From NCBI RefSeq assembly GCF_003660165.1, contig NZ_CP032829.1, forward strand, positions 1,488,001-1,552,000: 64,000 nt of DNA, written 5' to 3'. Of the stretch, positions 1 through 8,696 are shown piece by piece. The translations under genes and the position numbers were made by a program. The notes beneath the pieces were generated by a model. It saw nothing but the letters and a program-made list of their open reading frames with translations. It was not told where the DNA came from and ran no database searches. Numbering within the stretch: the first letter of the stretch is position 1; the number at the start of each line of letters is the position of its first letter. Source of the stretch: Sphingomonas paeninsulae (GTDB lineage: Bacteria; Pseudomonadota; Alphaproteobacteria; Sphingomonadales; Sphingomonadaceae).

Positions 1-1
1 G

Positions 2-175
2 GCTCCTGTCGCTGTTGCTGAAACGGTATCTGAAGCGTCGGTTGCCGGCGTTGCTCAGGCAGCGGCACCATCGCCGCGCACGAGCGCTCCTGCGGTTGAG
101 CCAACTGCCGAAGATGGCGAAGCCGAGCGGCCAAAGCGTGGCTGGTGGCAGAGCACGTTCGGCGCGAATAAGTAG
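2..175 (+). CDS. rne: Ribonuclease E/G family protein, C-terminal end (5' partial)
   Basis: An open frame enters from the left edge of the window and ends at TAG 173-175, giving 57 residues. They are rich in Ala, Val and Pro and end in a short basic-aromatic tail (KRGWWQSTFG). That tail, after an Ala/Pro-rich linker, is how RNase E proteins of sphingomonads usually end, and rne commonly lies next to an M48 protease gene in this group. RNase E is the membrane-associated endonuclease of mRNA decay and rRNA processing. The catalytic domain is outside the window, so the identification rests on the tail and the neighbour only. Confidence 0.55.
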   Translation, partial: APVAVAETVSEASVAGVAQAAAPSPRTSAPAVEPTAEDGEAERPKRGWWQSTFGANK

Positions 176-183
176 GAACGGCT

Positions 184-218
184 ATCCCCGCCGCCTCTCG
201 AACGGGGGCGGCGGGGAT
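184..218 (+). terminator. GC-rich hairpin after the rne-like gene
   Basis: A perfect 12-bp inverted repeat (184-195 with 207-218) with an 11-nt loop starts 8 bases after the stop codon of the upstream gene. There is no T-run, so it may be a terminator of the weak type or a 3'-end stabiliser. Confidence 0.5.
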
Positions 219-284
219 GCTGATCGCTGGATGACGCCCCCATCTTCACCCATCGTTCAGCGCGACCGGACGAAAGGGAGCGTC

Positions 285-1631
285 ATGATTGAACGGTTTC
301 TTCGCCGCGCGTTTGCCGTTGCGCTGGTCGTCACGTTGACGGTTCAGCCGGCCTTTGCCCAATCGATTCTGCGCGATGCCGAAACCGAGGCGCTTTTGCA
401 TGAAATGGCGGCGCCCCTGATCGAAGCTGCCGGGCTGCCTGCGAAAAACGTCGACATCATCCTCATCGGCGATCCAGAGATCAACGCGTTCGTCGCGGGG
501 GGGCAGGTTGTCTATATCAATTCAGGCCTGCTGGCGGCGGCGGACAACGCCAATGAAGTTCAGGGCGTCATATCCCACGAACTCGGCCACCTTGCCGCGG
601 GCGATGTCCTGCGCGGGGCCGATGGAGCAAGGATAGCAACCGGCATCTCAATCCTGTCGCTGATCCTTGGCGCGGCAGCGATCGCGGCGGGGGCAGGCGA
701 AGCGGGCGCGGGTATTTTTGCAGCCGGACAGCAAGCCGCAATTGGCAAATATCTGGCTTTCTCAAGGACGCAGGAGTCCGCCGCCGATCAGTCGGGTCGC
801 CGCTATCTCAGTAGTGCCGGAATCAGCGGTAAGGGCATGATCAGCTTTTTCAAAAAGCTGCAGGGGCAGGAATATCGTCTCGCGGTTCAGCAGGACAGTG
901 CTTATGATCGCACCCACCCACTGACCGGCGACCGCATCCAGGTGCTTCAGGAAGCGCTTGAGGCCGATAAGGCGTGGAACAAGCCGACCGACCCGGCCAT
1001 TGAGGCGCGGTTCCAGCGAGTGAAGGCCAAGCTGTTCGGCTTCATCAACGAGCCACGATATACGCTCAATCGCTATCCCGAAACCGACCAGTCGATCCCC
1101 GGCCATTATGCGCGTGCCTACGCCTATCATAAGTCTGCCTATCCCGACCGCGCGGTTGGAGAGGCCGACAAGTTGCTGGCCGCGATCCCTCATGATCCAT
1201 ATTTTGAGGAGTTGAAGGGCCAGATCCTCCTCGAATCAGGTCGCCCGAACGAGGCGCTTTCGGTGCTGCGCGATGCCGTACAGCGAACGAACTATTCGCC
1301 GTTGATCGCGGCATTGTTCGGTCACGCGCTGATCGCCACGGAAAACCCGCGCAACTATGCTGAGGCAAAATCGATCCTGAAATCGGCGATCGCGCGCGAC
1401 AATCAAAACCCCTTTGCCTGGTATCAACTGGGCGTGATTTACAGTCACGAAGGGGACAACGCACGCGCCGCACTGGCGACCGCCGAACGCTTTAACCTGG
1501 AGGGTAACAGGGTTGCCGCACTCGCCAACGCAAAGATGGCGATGGTCGGCATACCGACCGGTTCCCCTGACTGGATTCGCGCGCAGGACATCGCGATGGT
1601 CTCTGAAAGCGGCGGCAAGAAGCGTAAATGA
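285..1631 (+). CDS. Secreted M48 family metalloprotease with TPR region (BepA-like)
   Basis: Translation from ATG 285 (preceded by GGGAG at 276-280) gives 448 residues. Residues 1-26 form a signal peptide ending in AFA-Q. The zinc motif HELGH lies at residues 98-102, inside an M48 peptidase domain of about residues 35-230. The C-terminal half has the helical spacing of tetratricopeptide repeats. This is the architecture of periplasmic BepA/YfgC proteases, which process or degrade stalled outer-membrane proteins such as LptD. The gene overlaps the following DsbA-like gene by 4 bases (ATGA), so the two are probably translationally coupled; both would act on envelope protein folding. The frame stays open upstream to position 15 but that stretch overlaps the rne-like gene. 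Confidence 0.9.
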   Translation: MIERFLRRAFAVALVVTLTVQPAFAQSILRDAETEALLHEMAAPLIEAAGLPAKNVDIILIGDPEINAFVAGGQVVYINSGLLAAADNANEVQGVISHELGHLAAGDVLRGADGARIATGISILSLILGAAAIAAGAGEAGAGIFAAGQQAAIGKYLAFSRTQESAADQSGRRYLSSAGISGKGMISFFKKLQGQEYRLAVQQDSAYDRTHPLTGDRIQVLQEALEADKAWNKPTDPAIEARFQRVKAKLFGFINEPRYTLNRYPETDQSIPGHYARAYAYHKSAYPDRAVGEADKLLAAIPHDPYFEELKGQILLESGRPNEALSVLRDAVQRTNYSPLIAALFGHALIATENPRNYAEAKSILKSAIARDNQNPFAWYQLGVIYSHEGDNARAALATAERFNLEGNRVAALANAKMAMVGIPTGSPDWIRAQDIAMVSESGGKKRK

Positions 1632-2356
1632 TGAAATGGAGTAGTCAAATAGTGATCGGATTCGCAGCTTTGCTGGCAGGAGCCGCCGCGACGGTGGCCG
1701 TGACGACGCACGCACCGGTTTCGACCACCGACAAGGCGGCGATCGAGCGTATCGTGCACGATTACATCATGGAACACCCCGAAATCCTGCCCGAAGCGAT
1801 GGAGCATTTGCGCGATCGGGAGATTGCCAAGGCGGTTGTCGCCAATCGTTCGATGATCGAAACGCCATTTGCCGGCGCGTGGGAAGGGTCGGCGTCCCCC
1901 GACGTCACGCTCGTCGAGTTCTTTGATTATGCCTGTGGATATTGCCGCGCGAGCATTCCGGTTATCGACCGATTGCTGAAGGAAGACCCGAAACTGCGCA
2001 TCGTCTATCGCGAATTCCCCGTGCTGGGGCCGGACAGCGAAGCCGCAGCCAAGGTCAGTCTTGCGGCAGCAAAGGCGGGCAAATACGGCGCATTCCACCG
2101 CGCGCTGTTCGCAGAGGGCAGGCCTGAACCGCACGCCGTTTCACGCGTCGCCCAAAAGCTGGGGATCGATGCCAGTTTCGGCAACAGCCCGGAGGCCACG
2201 CGAGAGGTTGCCAATAATATGGAACTGCAACGCGCGCTGAACCTGACGGGCACGCCCAGTTGGGTGATTGGCGACAAGGTGCTGTCGGGGGCGGTCGGCT
2301 ATGATGCGTTGAAAGCCGCTATCGCCGAAGCGCGCGCCGGGAAAGGCCGGGGCTAA
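1628..2356 (+). CDS. DsbA family thiol:disulfide interchange protein
   Basis: 242 residues with an N-terminal hydrophobic segment (about residues 8-26) that exports or anchors the protein. A thioredoxin fold follows with the redox motif CGYC at residues 103-106 and a TGTPSWVIG segment with the expected cis-proline. Family members oxidise or isomerise cysteines of periplasmic proteins. The ATG at 1628 overlaps the stop of the M48 protease gene (ATGA), and a second ATG follows at once, so the exact start is one of two adjacent codons. The pairing with an envelope protease suggests a shared role in exported-protein quality control. Confidence 0.9.
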   Translation: MMKWSSQIVIGFAALLAGAAATVAVTTHAPVSTTDKAAIERIVHDYIMEHPEILPEAMEHLRDREIAKAVVANRSMIETPFAGAWEGSASPDVTLVEFFDYACGYCRASIPVIDRLLKEDPKLRIVYREFPVLGPDSEAAAKVSLAAAKAGKYGAFHRALFAEGRPEPHAVSRVAQKLGIDASFGNSPEATREVANNMELQRALNLTGTPSWVIGDKVLSGAVGYDALKAAIAEARAGKGRG

Positions 2357-2389
2357 ACCCGGTCGTCCAGGGATATAGTCGTTTGGGTG

Positions 2390-2463
2390 TGGAGCGGGTG
2401 AAGGGAATCGAACCCTCGTCGTAAGCTTGGAAGGCTTCTGCTCTACCATTGAGCTACACCCGC
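2390..2463 (-). tRNA. tRNA-Gly (anticodon UCC)
   Basis: The reverse strand folds as a cloverleaf: acceptor GCGGGTG pairs with CACCCGC, the anticodon loop contains TCC, the T-arm reads GGTTCGATTCC, and CCA is encoded at the 3' end. 74 nt including CCA. Confidence 0.96.
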
Positions 2464-2712
2464 AAGGTGCATCGCAAGATTGCGCGGGAGCCGATTGCCA
2501 TGATCGCGACCCCGCCGTCAACCGAAACGCGGTTTTATTGCTCAGTCGGCCTTTCGAACAGCAAATGTTGCTCGCCGGACGGAGCGCGACACACCTGTCC
2601 TTTGGGCTATGCGGGTCAAACGGAATCCATGTAAGCTGCGGCGGCGACAGTGTGTCGTCGTCGGTCGCGGAAACTTTTTTGCCGCCCTGATGCCACTGCG
2701 TCGCGAGTCACT

Positions 2713-3864
2713 ATGCAATTCAATAATTTCGATATCGACATTTTCCTGCGCGATTACTGGCAAAAGAAGCCGCTGCTGATCAGGAATCCCTGGAAATCCT
2801 GGGCCAATCCGCTCGACCCCGATGAGTTCGCGGGATTAGCCTGTGAGGATGAAGTCGAATCGCGTCTGATCATCCAAACTCGCAAGACGATGAAAGTCGA
2901 ACACGGCCCATTCGCGGAAAAGCGGTTCAGCAAGCTCGGCAAAAAGCCGTGGACGATGTTGGTTCAGGCCGTCGACCATTTCGTGCCGGAGGTTGCCACG
3001 CTTATCGAGCCGTTTCGTTTCATTCCGAACTGGCGCATCGACGATGTGATGGTGAGCTATGCCTCGGACGGCGGGGGCGTAGGTCCGCATTTCGATCAAT
3101 ATGACGTGTTTCTGGTTCAGGGTTTGGGCAAGCGCCGCTGGCAAGTCGGCGCGCTCTGCGATCAGGCAACCGCGTTGTTGCCGAACGACGATCTGCGCCT
3201 GCTTGCCGAGTTTGAGGCAACTGACGAGTGGATATTGGAGCCGGGCGATATTCTGTATGTGCCGCCGCGCATTGCCCACAATGGAGTTGCGGTGGGTGAC
3301 GACTGCATGACCTATTCGGTCGGTTTTCGCGCGCCTGCTCGCAGCGAACTCATCGCGCACTGGTGCGACCAACTGCTTGCGAATTTGCCGGACGATGACC
3401 GGTACGAAGACCCGAATTTACAGCCTCAGAAAAACCCCGGCGAAATAACCGCGAACACCGTCGCGGAACTGCACGCGATGATTACCGCCAAAATGGCCGA
3501 TCGCGATGCGTTCGCGCGCTGGTTCGGGCAGTATAACAGCACCCGCAAAAACCCCGACCTGAGTTGGCAACCGGAAGAGGCCGTCCGCGCCGAGCGATTG
3601 CGCGAATTTATCATCGACGGGATGCCGCTGCGCCGCGACCCGGCCTCGCGTTTCTCGTTTGTGCGGCGACCGGCAAAATCGGTTTGGTTGTTCGTGGACG
3701 GTCAAAGTTTCGAATGCACCAGGGAAACCGCCGCGTTTGCCGAAAAACTCTGTGCGCAGGACCATTTCACCGTCGATCCGAAACTGACCAAATTGGACGC
3801 AGCGATGACTTTGATCGTGCAATTGGTGAGCCAGGGCAGCGTGACGTTCGACCAAGAGGATTAA
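2713..3864 (+). CDS. JmjC/cupin 2-oxoglutarate oxygenase, ribosomal protein L16 arginine hydroxylase-like
   Basis: 383 residues from ATG 2713. The iron ligands of a JmjC cupin are visible: HFD at residues 126-128 (His and Asp) and a second His near 189 in a PPRIAHNG segment. The family (YcfD/RoxA, cupin_4) hydroxylates an arginine of ribosomal protein L16, using O2 and 2-oxoglutarate. The all-alpha C-terminal part (about 215-383) matches the dimerisation and winged-helix region of these enzymes. The frame extends upstream to 2650, but the N-terminus starting FNNFDIDIFL fits the family. It is followed after 2 bases by an rRNA pseudouridine synthase gene, so the pair forms a ribosome-modification unit. 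Confidence 0.88.
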   Translation: MQFNNFDIDIFLRDYWQKKPLLIRNPWKSWANPLDPDEFAGLACEDEVESRLIIQTRKTMKVEHGPFAEKRFSKLGKKPWTMLVQAVDHFVPEVATLIEPFRFIPNWRIDDVMVSYASDGGGVGPHFDQYDVFLVQGLGKRRWQVGALCDQATALLPNDDLRLLAEFEATDEWILEPGDILYVPPRIAHNGVAVGDDCMTYSVGFRAPARSELIAHWCDQLLANLPDDDRYEDPNLQPQKNPGEITANTVAELHAMITAKMADRDAFARWFGQYNSTRKNPDLSWQPEEAVRAERLREFIIDGMPLRRDPASRFSFVRRPAKSVWLFVDGQSFECTRETAAFAEKLCAQDHFTVDPKLTKLDAAMTLIVQLVSQGSVTFDQED

Positions 3865-3866
3865 AT

Positions 3867-4523
3867 GTGATCCTGTTTAACAAGCCGTATGGAGTCCTGT
3901 CGCAATTCACCGATCGCAGTACGGGATCGGCGCGCCAGACGCTGTCGGATTACATCGATTTGCCGGGCGTTTATCCTGCCGGACGGCTCGATCTGGACAG
4001 CGAGGGTCTGTTGCTGCTGACCGACGATGGCAGGATGCAGGCGCGGATTGCCGATCCGAAGTTCAAGATGCCGAAGGCTTATCTGGTGCAAGTCGAAGGC
4101 GAACCGGACGAGGCCAGCCTCGCTTCTCTAAGGCAGGGTGTGAAGCTGAAAGACGGTACGACCCGCCCGGCGGAGGTCGAACGCATCGAGGATCCTGCGC
4201 TTTGGCCGCGCGACCCGCCGGTTCGGTTTCGCAAAAGCGTGCCGGACTGCTGGATCAAGCTGGTGATTCGTGAAGGGCGAAACCGGCAAGTACGCCGGAT
4301 GACGGCGGCAGTCGGCTATCCGACACTCCGGCTGGTACGGTGGAGCATCGGCGACTGGACGATCGACGGAATCCCCCCGGTACATGGCAACAAACACTCC
4401 GCAACTCATAGTTGCGGCTGCTTCTACAACGCGACAGGAAGCGCCGGACCGTTCATGCTCAAAGCCACCGCCTCTGCGACCTTTATGCCATCCACTGCTG
4501 CGGAAAGGATGCCGCCCGCATAG
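3867..4523 (+). CDS. 23S rRNA pseudouridine synthase, RluE-like, with probable 3' frameshift
   Basis: From GTG 3867, 2 bases after the oxygenase stop, the frame encodes LFNKPYGVLSQF and then the RsuA/RluB/E/F catalytic motif GRLD (AGRLDLDSEGLLLL). The conserved EGRNRQVRRM box follows. Such enzymes isomerise one uridine of rRNA. The literal frame runs to 4523 and overlaps the convergent oxidoreductase gene by 100 bases with a tail unlike the family. One extra C in the C6 run at 4374-4379 would give the family-like ending DGIPPGTW and a stop at 4409-4411, just before the convergent gene. The true product is therefore probably about 181 residues; the tail of the literal frame should not be trusted. 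Confidence 0.85.
   Translation: MILFNKPYGVLSQFTDRSTGSARQTLSDYIDLPGVYPAGRLDLDSEGLLLLTDDGRMQARIADPKFKMPKAYLVQVEGEPDEASLASLRQGVKLKDGTTRPAEVERIEDPALWPRDPPVRFRKSVPDCWIKLVIREGRNRQVRRMTAAVGYPTLRLVRWSIGDWTIDGIPPVHGNKHSATHSCGCFYNATGSAGPFMLKATASATFMPSTAAERMPPA
4399..4417. terminator. Hairpin between convergent genes
   Basis: Perfect 8-bp stem CCGCAACT/AGTTGCGG with a 3-nt loop. It lies between the likely true end of the pseudouridine synthase (4411) and the end of the convergent oxidoreductase (4424). On the minus strand it is followed by a T-rich stretch, so it could serve both directions. Confidence 0.55.
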
Positions 4524-6064
4524 CCCGCGCCTTCTCCTGCCGGGAAAAGGCCCGCTGTGTTCAGGCTCTGAAAAGTCTCGCCGCGCGTAAAGCGAACCGG
4601 CGAGGATGTGCGGGTCTCGACACCCGTCAGCAGAACATCGGGGTGATCGTATCCCGGAATCTGACGACCGAATACCGGCAGAGCCTCCCGCATCGCCGTC
4701 ACCGCGAAATCGGGAAGGCATTGCGACAGATCGGTCAGGTGGACGCCGGGCCGATACGATGGAGTCACCTCGCCCAGCGCTTGGGAAGATCGTCCGGCAA
4801 GAAAGTCTCCCAGCTTTTGCGCAGGAGCCTTGTAGGTCGAGCCGCCGGCAACATAGGCCAGCGACTCCCAGTGACGCTGCAATGCGATACCCGCCAGTGG
4901 ATCGCCGGGATAATCGCGCGCCGGGTCGATCGCGACGACCAACCCGGAATTGGCGTTACGTTCGTTGCGTGAATATTGGCTCATGCCATTGGTCGCGACC
5001 CGGCCGACCTCCGATGTCGCCGCGACCACCGTGCCGCCCGGACACATGCAAAAGCTGTAAACCGTGCGGCCGTTCGAACAGTGGTGCGACAAACTATAGT
5101 CCGCCGCACCAAGGATCGAATTGCCCGCGTCGGCACCGAATCTCGCGGTGTCGATCCACGATTGCGGATGTTCGATACGGACGCCGATGGAGAAAGGCTT
5201 GGCCTCGACATACACGCCCGCCGCGTGAAGCATCTCGAACGTGTCGCGCGCGCTATGGCCGATCGCCAACACGACATGATCTGCCTCGATCGTCTCGCCC
5301 GTGTGCAGGTGGAGGCCGCGTATCCGGCGCTCGCCTGTTGAATCGACTGCGATGTCGAGACCATCGACCCGGCTGGAGAATCGATATTCACCGCCAAGCG
5401 ACTCGATCGTTTCGCGCATACTTTCGACCATCGTCACCAGACGGAAGGTGCCGATATGCGGATGCGCCTCGGTGAGTATTTCAGAAGGCGCACCGGCTTT
5501 GACGAACTCGGTCAGCACCTTGCGGTCAAGGTTCCGCTGATCCTTGATCCGACTGTAAAGTTTGCCGTCTGAAAATGTACCGGCACCACCTTCGCCGAAC
5601 TGCACGTTCGATTCGGGGTTCAGCACACCGCGCCGCCAAAGGCCCCAGGTGTCCTTTGTGCGTTCCCGCACGACCTTGCCCCGGTCGAGGATAATCGGAC
5701 GATACCCCATCTGGGCGAGGATCAGCCCTGCAAACAGGCCACAGGGGCCTGCGCCGATCACCACCGGCCGTTTCGACGCCGTACCCTCTGGAGCCTGCGC
5801 GACGAAGCGATAGCGCGTGTCGGGCGTCCGCTGGACATTCCGGTCCTTGGCAAAGCGCGCGAGAGTTGCCGCCTCATCCTTCACATTCACATCGACCGAA
5901 TAGACCAGCAGGATGTTCGCCTTGTCCCGCGCATCATGAGCGCGGCGCGCAACGACATGACGGACCAGTTCACGCGGCGTAATCCGCAGTCGTTTGCAGA
6001 TAGCGGCGGGCAGCGCTTCATCCGCATGATGGAGCGGCAGCGTCAATTCTGTAAGGCGCAACAT
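4424..6064 (-). CDS. NAD(P)/FAD-dependent oxidoreductase (COG2509-type)
   Basis: 546 residues from ATG 6064 (an ATG at 6076 is an alternative). After an approximately 100-residue N-terminal domain, the FAD Rossmann motif VIGAGPCGLFAG is visible. It is followed by the VQFGEGGAGTFSDGKL segment typical of this group of uncharacterised FAD-dependent dehydrogenases. A C-terminal GEGAGYAGGI motif closes the FAD site. The substrate is not known for the family. The gene starts about 60 bases from tRNA-Tyr, which is transcribed in the same direction upstream of it. Confidence 0.85.
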   Translation of the reverse strand: MLRLTELTLPLHHADEALPAAICKRLRITPRELVRHVVARRAHDARDKANILLVYSVDVNVKDEAATLARFAKDRNVQRTPDTRYRFVAQAPEGTASKRPVVIGAGPCGLFAGLILAQMGYRPIILDRGKVVRERTKDTWGLWRRGVLNPESNVQFGEGGAGTFSDGKLYSRIKDQRNLDRKVLTEFVKAGAPSEILTEAHPHIGTFRLVTMVESMRETIESLGGEYRFSSRVDGLDIAVDSTGERRIRGLHLHTGETIEADHVVLAIGHSARDTFEMLHAAGVYVEAKPFSIGVRIEHPQSWIDTARFGADAGNSILGAADYSLSHHCSNGRTVYSFCMCPGGTVVAATSEVGRVATNGMSQYSRNERNANSGLVVAIDPARDYPGDPLAGIALQRHWESLAYVAGGSTYKAPAQKLGDFLAGRSSQALGEVTPSYRPGVHLTDLSQCLPDFAVTAMREALPVFGRQIPGYDHPDVLLTGVETRTSSPVRFTRGETFQSLNTAGLFPAGEGAGYAGGILSAAVDGIKVAEAVALSMNGPALPVAL

Positions 6065-6111
6065 GGCGGCGGCCATAGCGGGTGCGAAAGCGGCGCGCCA
6101 TCGTGGCGGCG

Positions 6112-6140
6112 CCGAAATCGTTTAATGGTGGACAGGGCTG
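6112..6140 (-). repeat. tRNA-Tyr 3' end matching an att-like copy at 33,878
   Basis: These 29 bases span the last part of the tRNA-Tyr T-arm and acceptor and 14 bases downstream of it. The same 29 bases occur once more at 33878-33906, beside a truncated integrase gene. tRNA 3' ends are common integrase targets, so this is a candidate attB. Confidence 0.75.
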
Positions 6141-6211
6141 GATTCGAACCAGCGTACCCTTGCGAGAGCAGATTTACAGTCTGCCGCCTTTAACCACTCG
6201 GCCACCTGTCC
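6126..6211 (-). tRNA. tRNA-Tyr (anticodon GUA)
   Basis: On the reverse strand the acceptor GGACAGG pairs with CCTGTCC, the anticodon GTA sits in a 7-nt loop, a long variable arm follows, and A-CCA is encoded. 86 nt. Its 3' end is duplicated at 33,878. Confidence 0.96.
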
Positions 6212-6291
6212 ACACGCTTTGTAACAAGCGAGCGGGTGCCATTGGCGAAAGCGGGCTTGCCTGTCAACGCGACACCGGCGAAAGAGCCGGA

Positions 6292-7044
6292 ATGAGACGT
6301 GGACATAGACCATCACAGGCTGCCGGGGGGCGTATTCGCTTCTGGGGCCGCCATGCCGTTATCGCGGCCCTTGCCAACCCAGAGCGTGAAGTTCGCAAGC
6401 TGTGGGGCACCCGTGAGGCCGTAGGGGCGCTTGAGGTGCCCTTGCCATCGCTTCTGCCTGTTACGTTTGCTGACGTGGCCGATCTGGGCCGGATGGTGCC
6501 CAGTGACGCACCGCACCAGGGCCTGGTGATCGAGGTCGATCCTCTGGAAGATATCTGGATAGGCGATCTGATCGAACTGGGTCGCGACGACCGGCGGCCA
6601 TTGGTCGTGCTGGATCAGGTGACCGATCCGCATAACGTCGGCGCGGTGTTGCGCTCGGCGGCGGCGTTCAACGCGCTGGGGATTGTGACGCAGGACCGGC
6701 ACGCGCCGCCCGAATCGGGTGCGCTGGCACGTGCAGCATCAGGAGCGCTGGAACTGGTGCCGTGGGTCCGCGTGGTCAATCTGGCACGCGCACTGGAAGA
6801 GATGGCCGAAGCGACCTTCTGGCGAGTCGGGCTGGCCGGTGACGGTCCGGTGGTGATCGGCGAAGCATTCAACGAGGCTAAAGTCGCGCTGGTGCTGGGA
6901 GCAGAGGGCGAGGGGATGCGGCAGAACGTGAAATCGCATTGCGATCTGATCGCGCGCTTGCCGATCAGTCCAAAAGTCGAAAGCCTGAACGTATCGAACG
7001 CAGCGGCAATCGCGCTGTATGCAGAAGCTAACCGGGGGAAATAA
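6292..7044 (+). CDS. rlmB: 23S rRNA (guanosine-2'-O-)-methyltransferase, TrmH/RlmB family
   Basis: 250 residues from ATG 6292. The N-terminal substrate-binding domain (FWGRHAVIAALANP) precedes a SPOUT methyltransferase domain. That domain shows the three family motifs: DPHNVGAVLRSA, LVLGAEGEGMR and a C-terminal VESLNVSNAAAIALY box that forms the trefoil knot and binds S-adenosylmethionine. RlmB methylates the 2'-OH of G2251 of 23S rRNA. The open frame continues upstream across the tRNA-Tyr locus but that part is antisense to the tRNA and not coding. The stop overlaps the ATG of the next lipoprotein gene by one base. Confidence 0.92.
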   Translation: MRRGHRPSQAAGGRIRFWGRHAVIAALANPEREVRKLWGTREAVGALEVPLPSLLPVTFADVADLGRMVPSDAPHQGLVIEVDPLEDIWIGDLIELGRDDRRPLVVLDQVTDPHNVGAVLRSAAAFNALGIVTQDRHAPPESGALARAASGALELVPWVRVVNLARALEEMAEATFWRVGLAGDGPVVIGEAFNEAKVALVLGAEGEGMRQNVKSHCDLIARLPISPKVESLNVSNAAAIALYAEANRGK

Positions 7045-7814
7045 TGGCGAATCGGGATATGGGAGGTTTCGCGCGAATTGCGGCTATTTTGGTCGCGCCG
7101 CTATTGCTGTTTGGATGCCTGCTGACGCCCGGCAAGTTCGTGTCGACCATGACGATCAATGCCGACCGCACTTTCGCGTTCACCTATAAGGGAGAGGTGA
7201 TCGCGCTCGACCCGAGTTCGGCGATGAAGGGATTCGGCGACAAGCCCGGAACTGACGACGATGCAACGCCTCCTGCCAAGGGGACGTCGTCCGACGGCGA
7301 CGATCAGCCTGCGCTGCGTCCGATCGCGGCCACGACGACCAAGGATGCTCCCGAAGAGGACGCCGAGACCAAGAACCGCGCCATCGCAGCCTCGCTGTCA
7401 AAGGAATATGGCTATCGGTCGGTCGTCTATCAGGGGAAAGGCAAGTTCCTGATCGATTATGCGATCACCGGCACGCTGACCCACAATTTCACGTATCCGT
7501 TCAATTCCGACGCAGAGGCGATCTTTCCGTTTGTTGTCATCGAATTGCGGCAGGGCGGCCTCGTCCGCGTGAAGGCGCCGGGCTTTGCAAGCAACGCGAA
7601 CAGCAATGGCGCAGGCGGCATGGGCGCGATGAGCGGCAGCGATCAGGCGTCGAAGTCACTCGACGGCGTATTTACGCTTGATACCAATGCCGAGATCGTG
7701 AGCCAGAACAACGAGGAAGGCGCGAAGATAATTGCAGGGCGCAAGACTATCGTGTGGAAGGCCACCCCGCTGACCAAGGATGCCCCGAGCGCGGTTCTGA
7801 AACTGGCGCGGTAA
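7044..7814 (+). CDS. Putative lipoprotein, function unknown
   Basis: 256 residues. A hydrophobic N-terminus ends in a lipobox-like LLFGC near residue 25, so the mature protein is probably lipidated. The middle (about residues 65-110) is a low-complexity acidic and Thr-rich linker, and the remainder is predicted beta-rich. It starts one base inside the rlmB stop with GGGGGAA upstream, so it is probably co-transcribed with rlmB. I do not recognise a characterised family. Confidence 0.75.
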   Translation: MANRDMGGFARIAAILVAPLLLFGCLLTPGKFVSTMTINADRTFAFTYKGEVIALDPSSAMKGFGDKPGTDDDATPPAKGTSSDGDDQPALRPIAATTTKDAPEEDAETKNRAIAASLSKEYGYRSVVYQGKGKFLIDYAITGTLTHNFTYPFNSDAEAIFPFVVIELRQGGLVRVKAPGFASNANSNGAGGMGAMSGSDQASKSLDGVFTLDTNAEIVSQNNEEGAKIIAGRKTIVWKATPLTKDAPSAVLKLAR

Positions 7815-7878
7815 GTTTCCGCTATTCAACAGGCCGTCCTGCTGGATTTATTTCAGCGTGACGGTCTGTGGGATTAGA

Positions 7879-7980
7879 GCGTTTTCGAACCGGATGGAAT
7901 CATCCGGTGACTCGGAAAACGCGTAAAATCAAAAGACTAGAGCAGCCGAACCGATGCAATCGGATCGGATACTGCTCTAG
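7879..7980. repeat. Two tandem palindromes, dispersed intergenic repeat type
   Basis: Hairpin A pairs GCGTTTTC (7879-7886) with GAAAACGC (7915-7922), with an inner ACCGGATG/CATCCGGT stem. Hairpin B pairs CTAGAGCAG (7937-7945) with CTGCTCTAG (7972-7980), with a nearly perfect inner 10-bp stem. They lie between convergent genes. Paired palindromes of this kind resemble the mosaic intergenic repeats of alphaproteobacteria (RIME-like); they may also terminate both genes. Confidence 0.7.
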
Positions 7981-7990
7981 TTCAGAGCCT

Positions 7991-8662
7991 TCAAAAATCG
8001 ACTTTGTCATAGTCGTCGGGCGGCGCGATTACACCCATCCGTTCGGCGAGCATCGGTCGAAAGCTGGGGCGTGATTTCAGCCCCGAATACCAGTTGCGCG
8101 TTTGTTCGTGGGCGCGCCAGTCAATGCCGCCGAGATAGTCCGCCACCGAAATATGCGCCGCCGCCGTCAGATCGGCGAGGCTGAGCGTCGCGCCAGCCAG
8201 CCAGTTGCGGTGGTCGAGCAGATAGTCCGCATAGTCGAGCATCCCGTTCGCGGCCTTCATCGCTTCGCGCAAGGCACCGGTATCGGGTGATGCACGGTGG
8301 ACGAGGCGCTTCAGCATCCGCTCGTTCATCAACGGGTCGACGACCGCGCCATAGAATTGCTGGTCGAACCATGCGGTCAGCCGACGAATCTCGGCGCGGT
8401 TGATCGCGGTTCCCGAAATCATCGGGGCCTGTTCGACCGTTTCCTCGAAATACTCGCAGATCGCGACCGAATCGATCAGTGTGATGTTCTTCTCGCTCTC
8501 AACCATGACCGGCGTGCGGCCGGCGGGGTTCAGATCGACAAACTCATCCCTCCGCTCCCACGGATGCTCGCGAACGAGTTCATAGCCTACGCCTTTCTCG
8601 CCCAGCAGCAGCCGGACTTTGCGGGAAAAAGGACAGAGCGGGAATTGGTGGATGAGCCACAT
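7991..8662 (-). CDS. Glutathione S-transferase family protein
   Basis: 223 residues. The N-terminal thioredoxin-like domain opens with FPLCPFSRKVRLLLGEKG, giving a CPFS motif in the glutathione site, and contains the NPAGRTPVM cis-proline loop. The helical C-terminal domain follows from about residue 85. GSTs conjugate glutathione to electrophiles or act as thiol-dependent reductases; the substrate cannot be inferred. It reads in the same direction as gltB upstream but begins 34 bases after the gltB stop, so co-transcription is possible. Confidence 0.88.
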   Translation of the reverse strand: MWLIHQFPLCPFSRKVRLLLGEKGVGYELVREHPWERRDEFVDLNPAGRTPVMVESEKNITLIDSVAICEYFEETVEQAPMISGTAINRAEIRRLTAWFDQQFYGAVVDPLMNERMLKRLVHRASPDTGALREAMKAANGMLDYADYLLDHRNWLAGATLSLADLTAAAHISVADYLGGIDWRAHEQTRNWYSGLKSRPSFRPMLAERMGVIAPPDDYDKVDF

Positions 8663-8696
8663 GGGCGGCCAGCTTTAACGCGACCGCCGCGAAATG

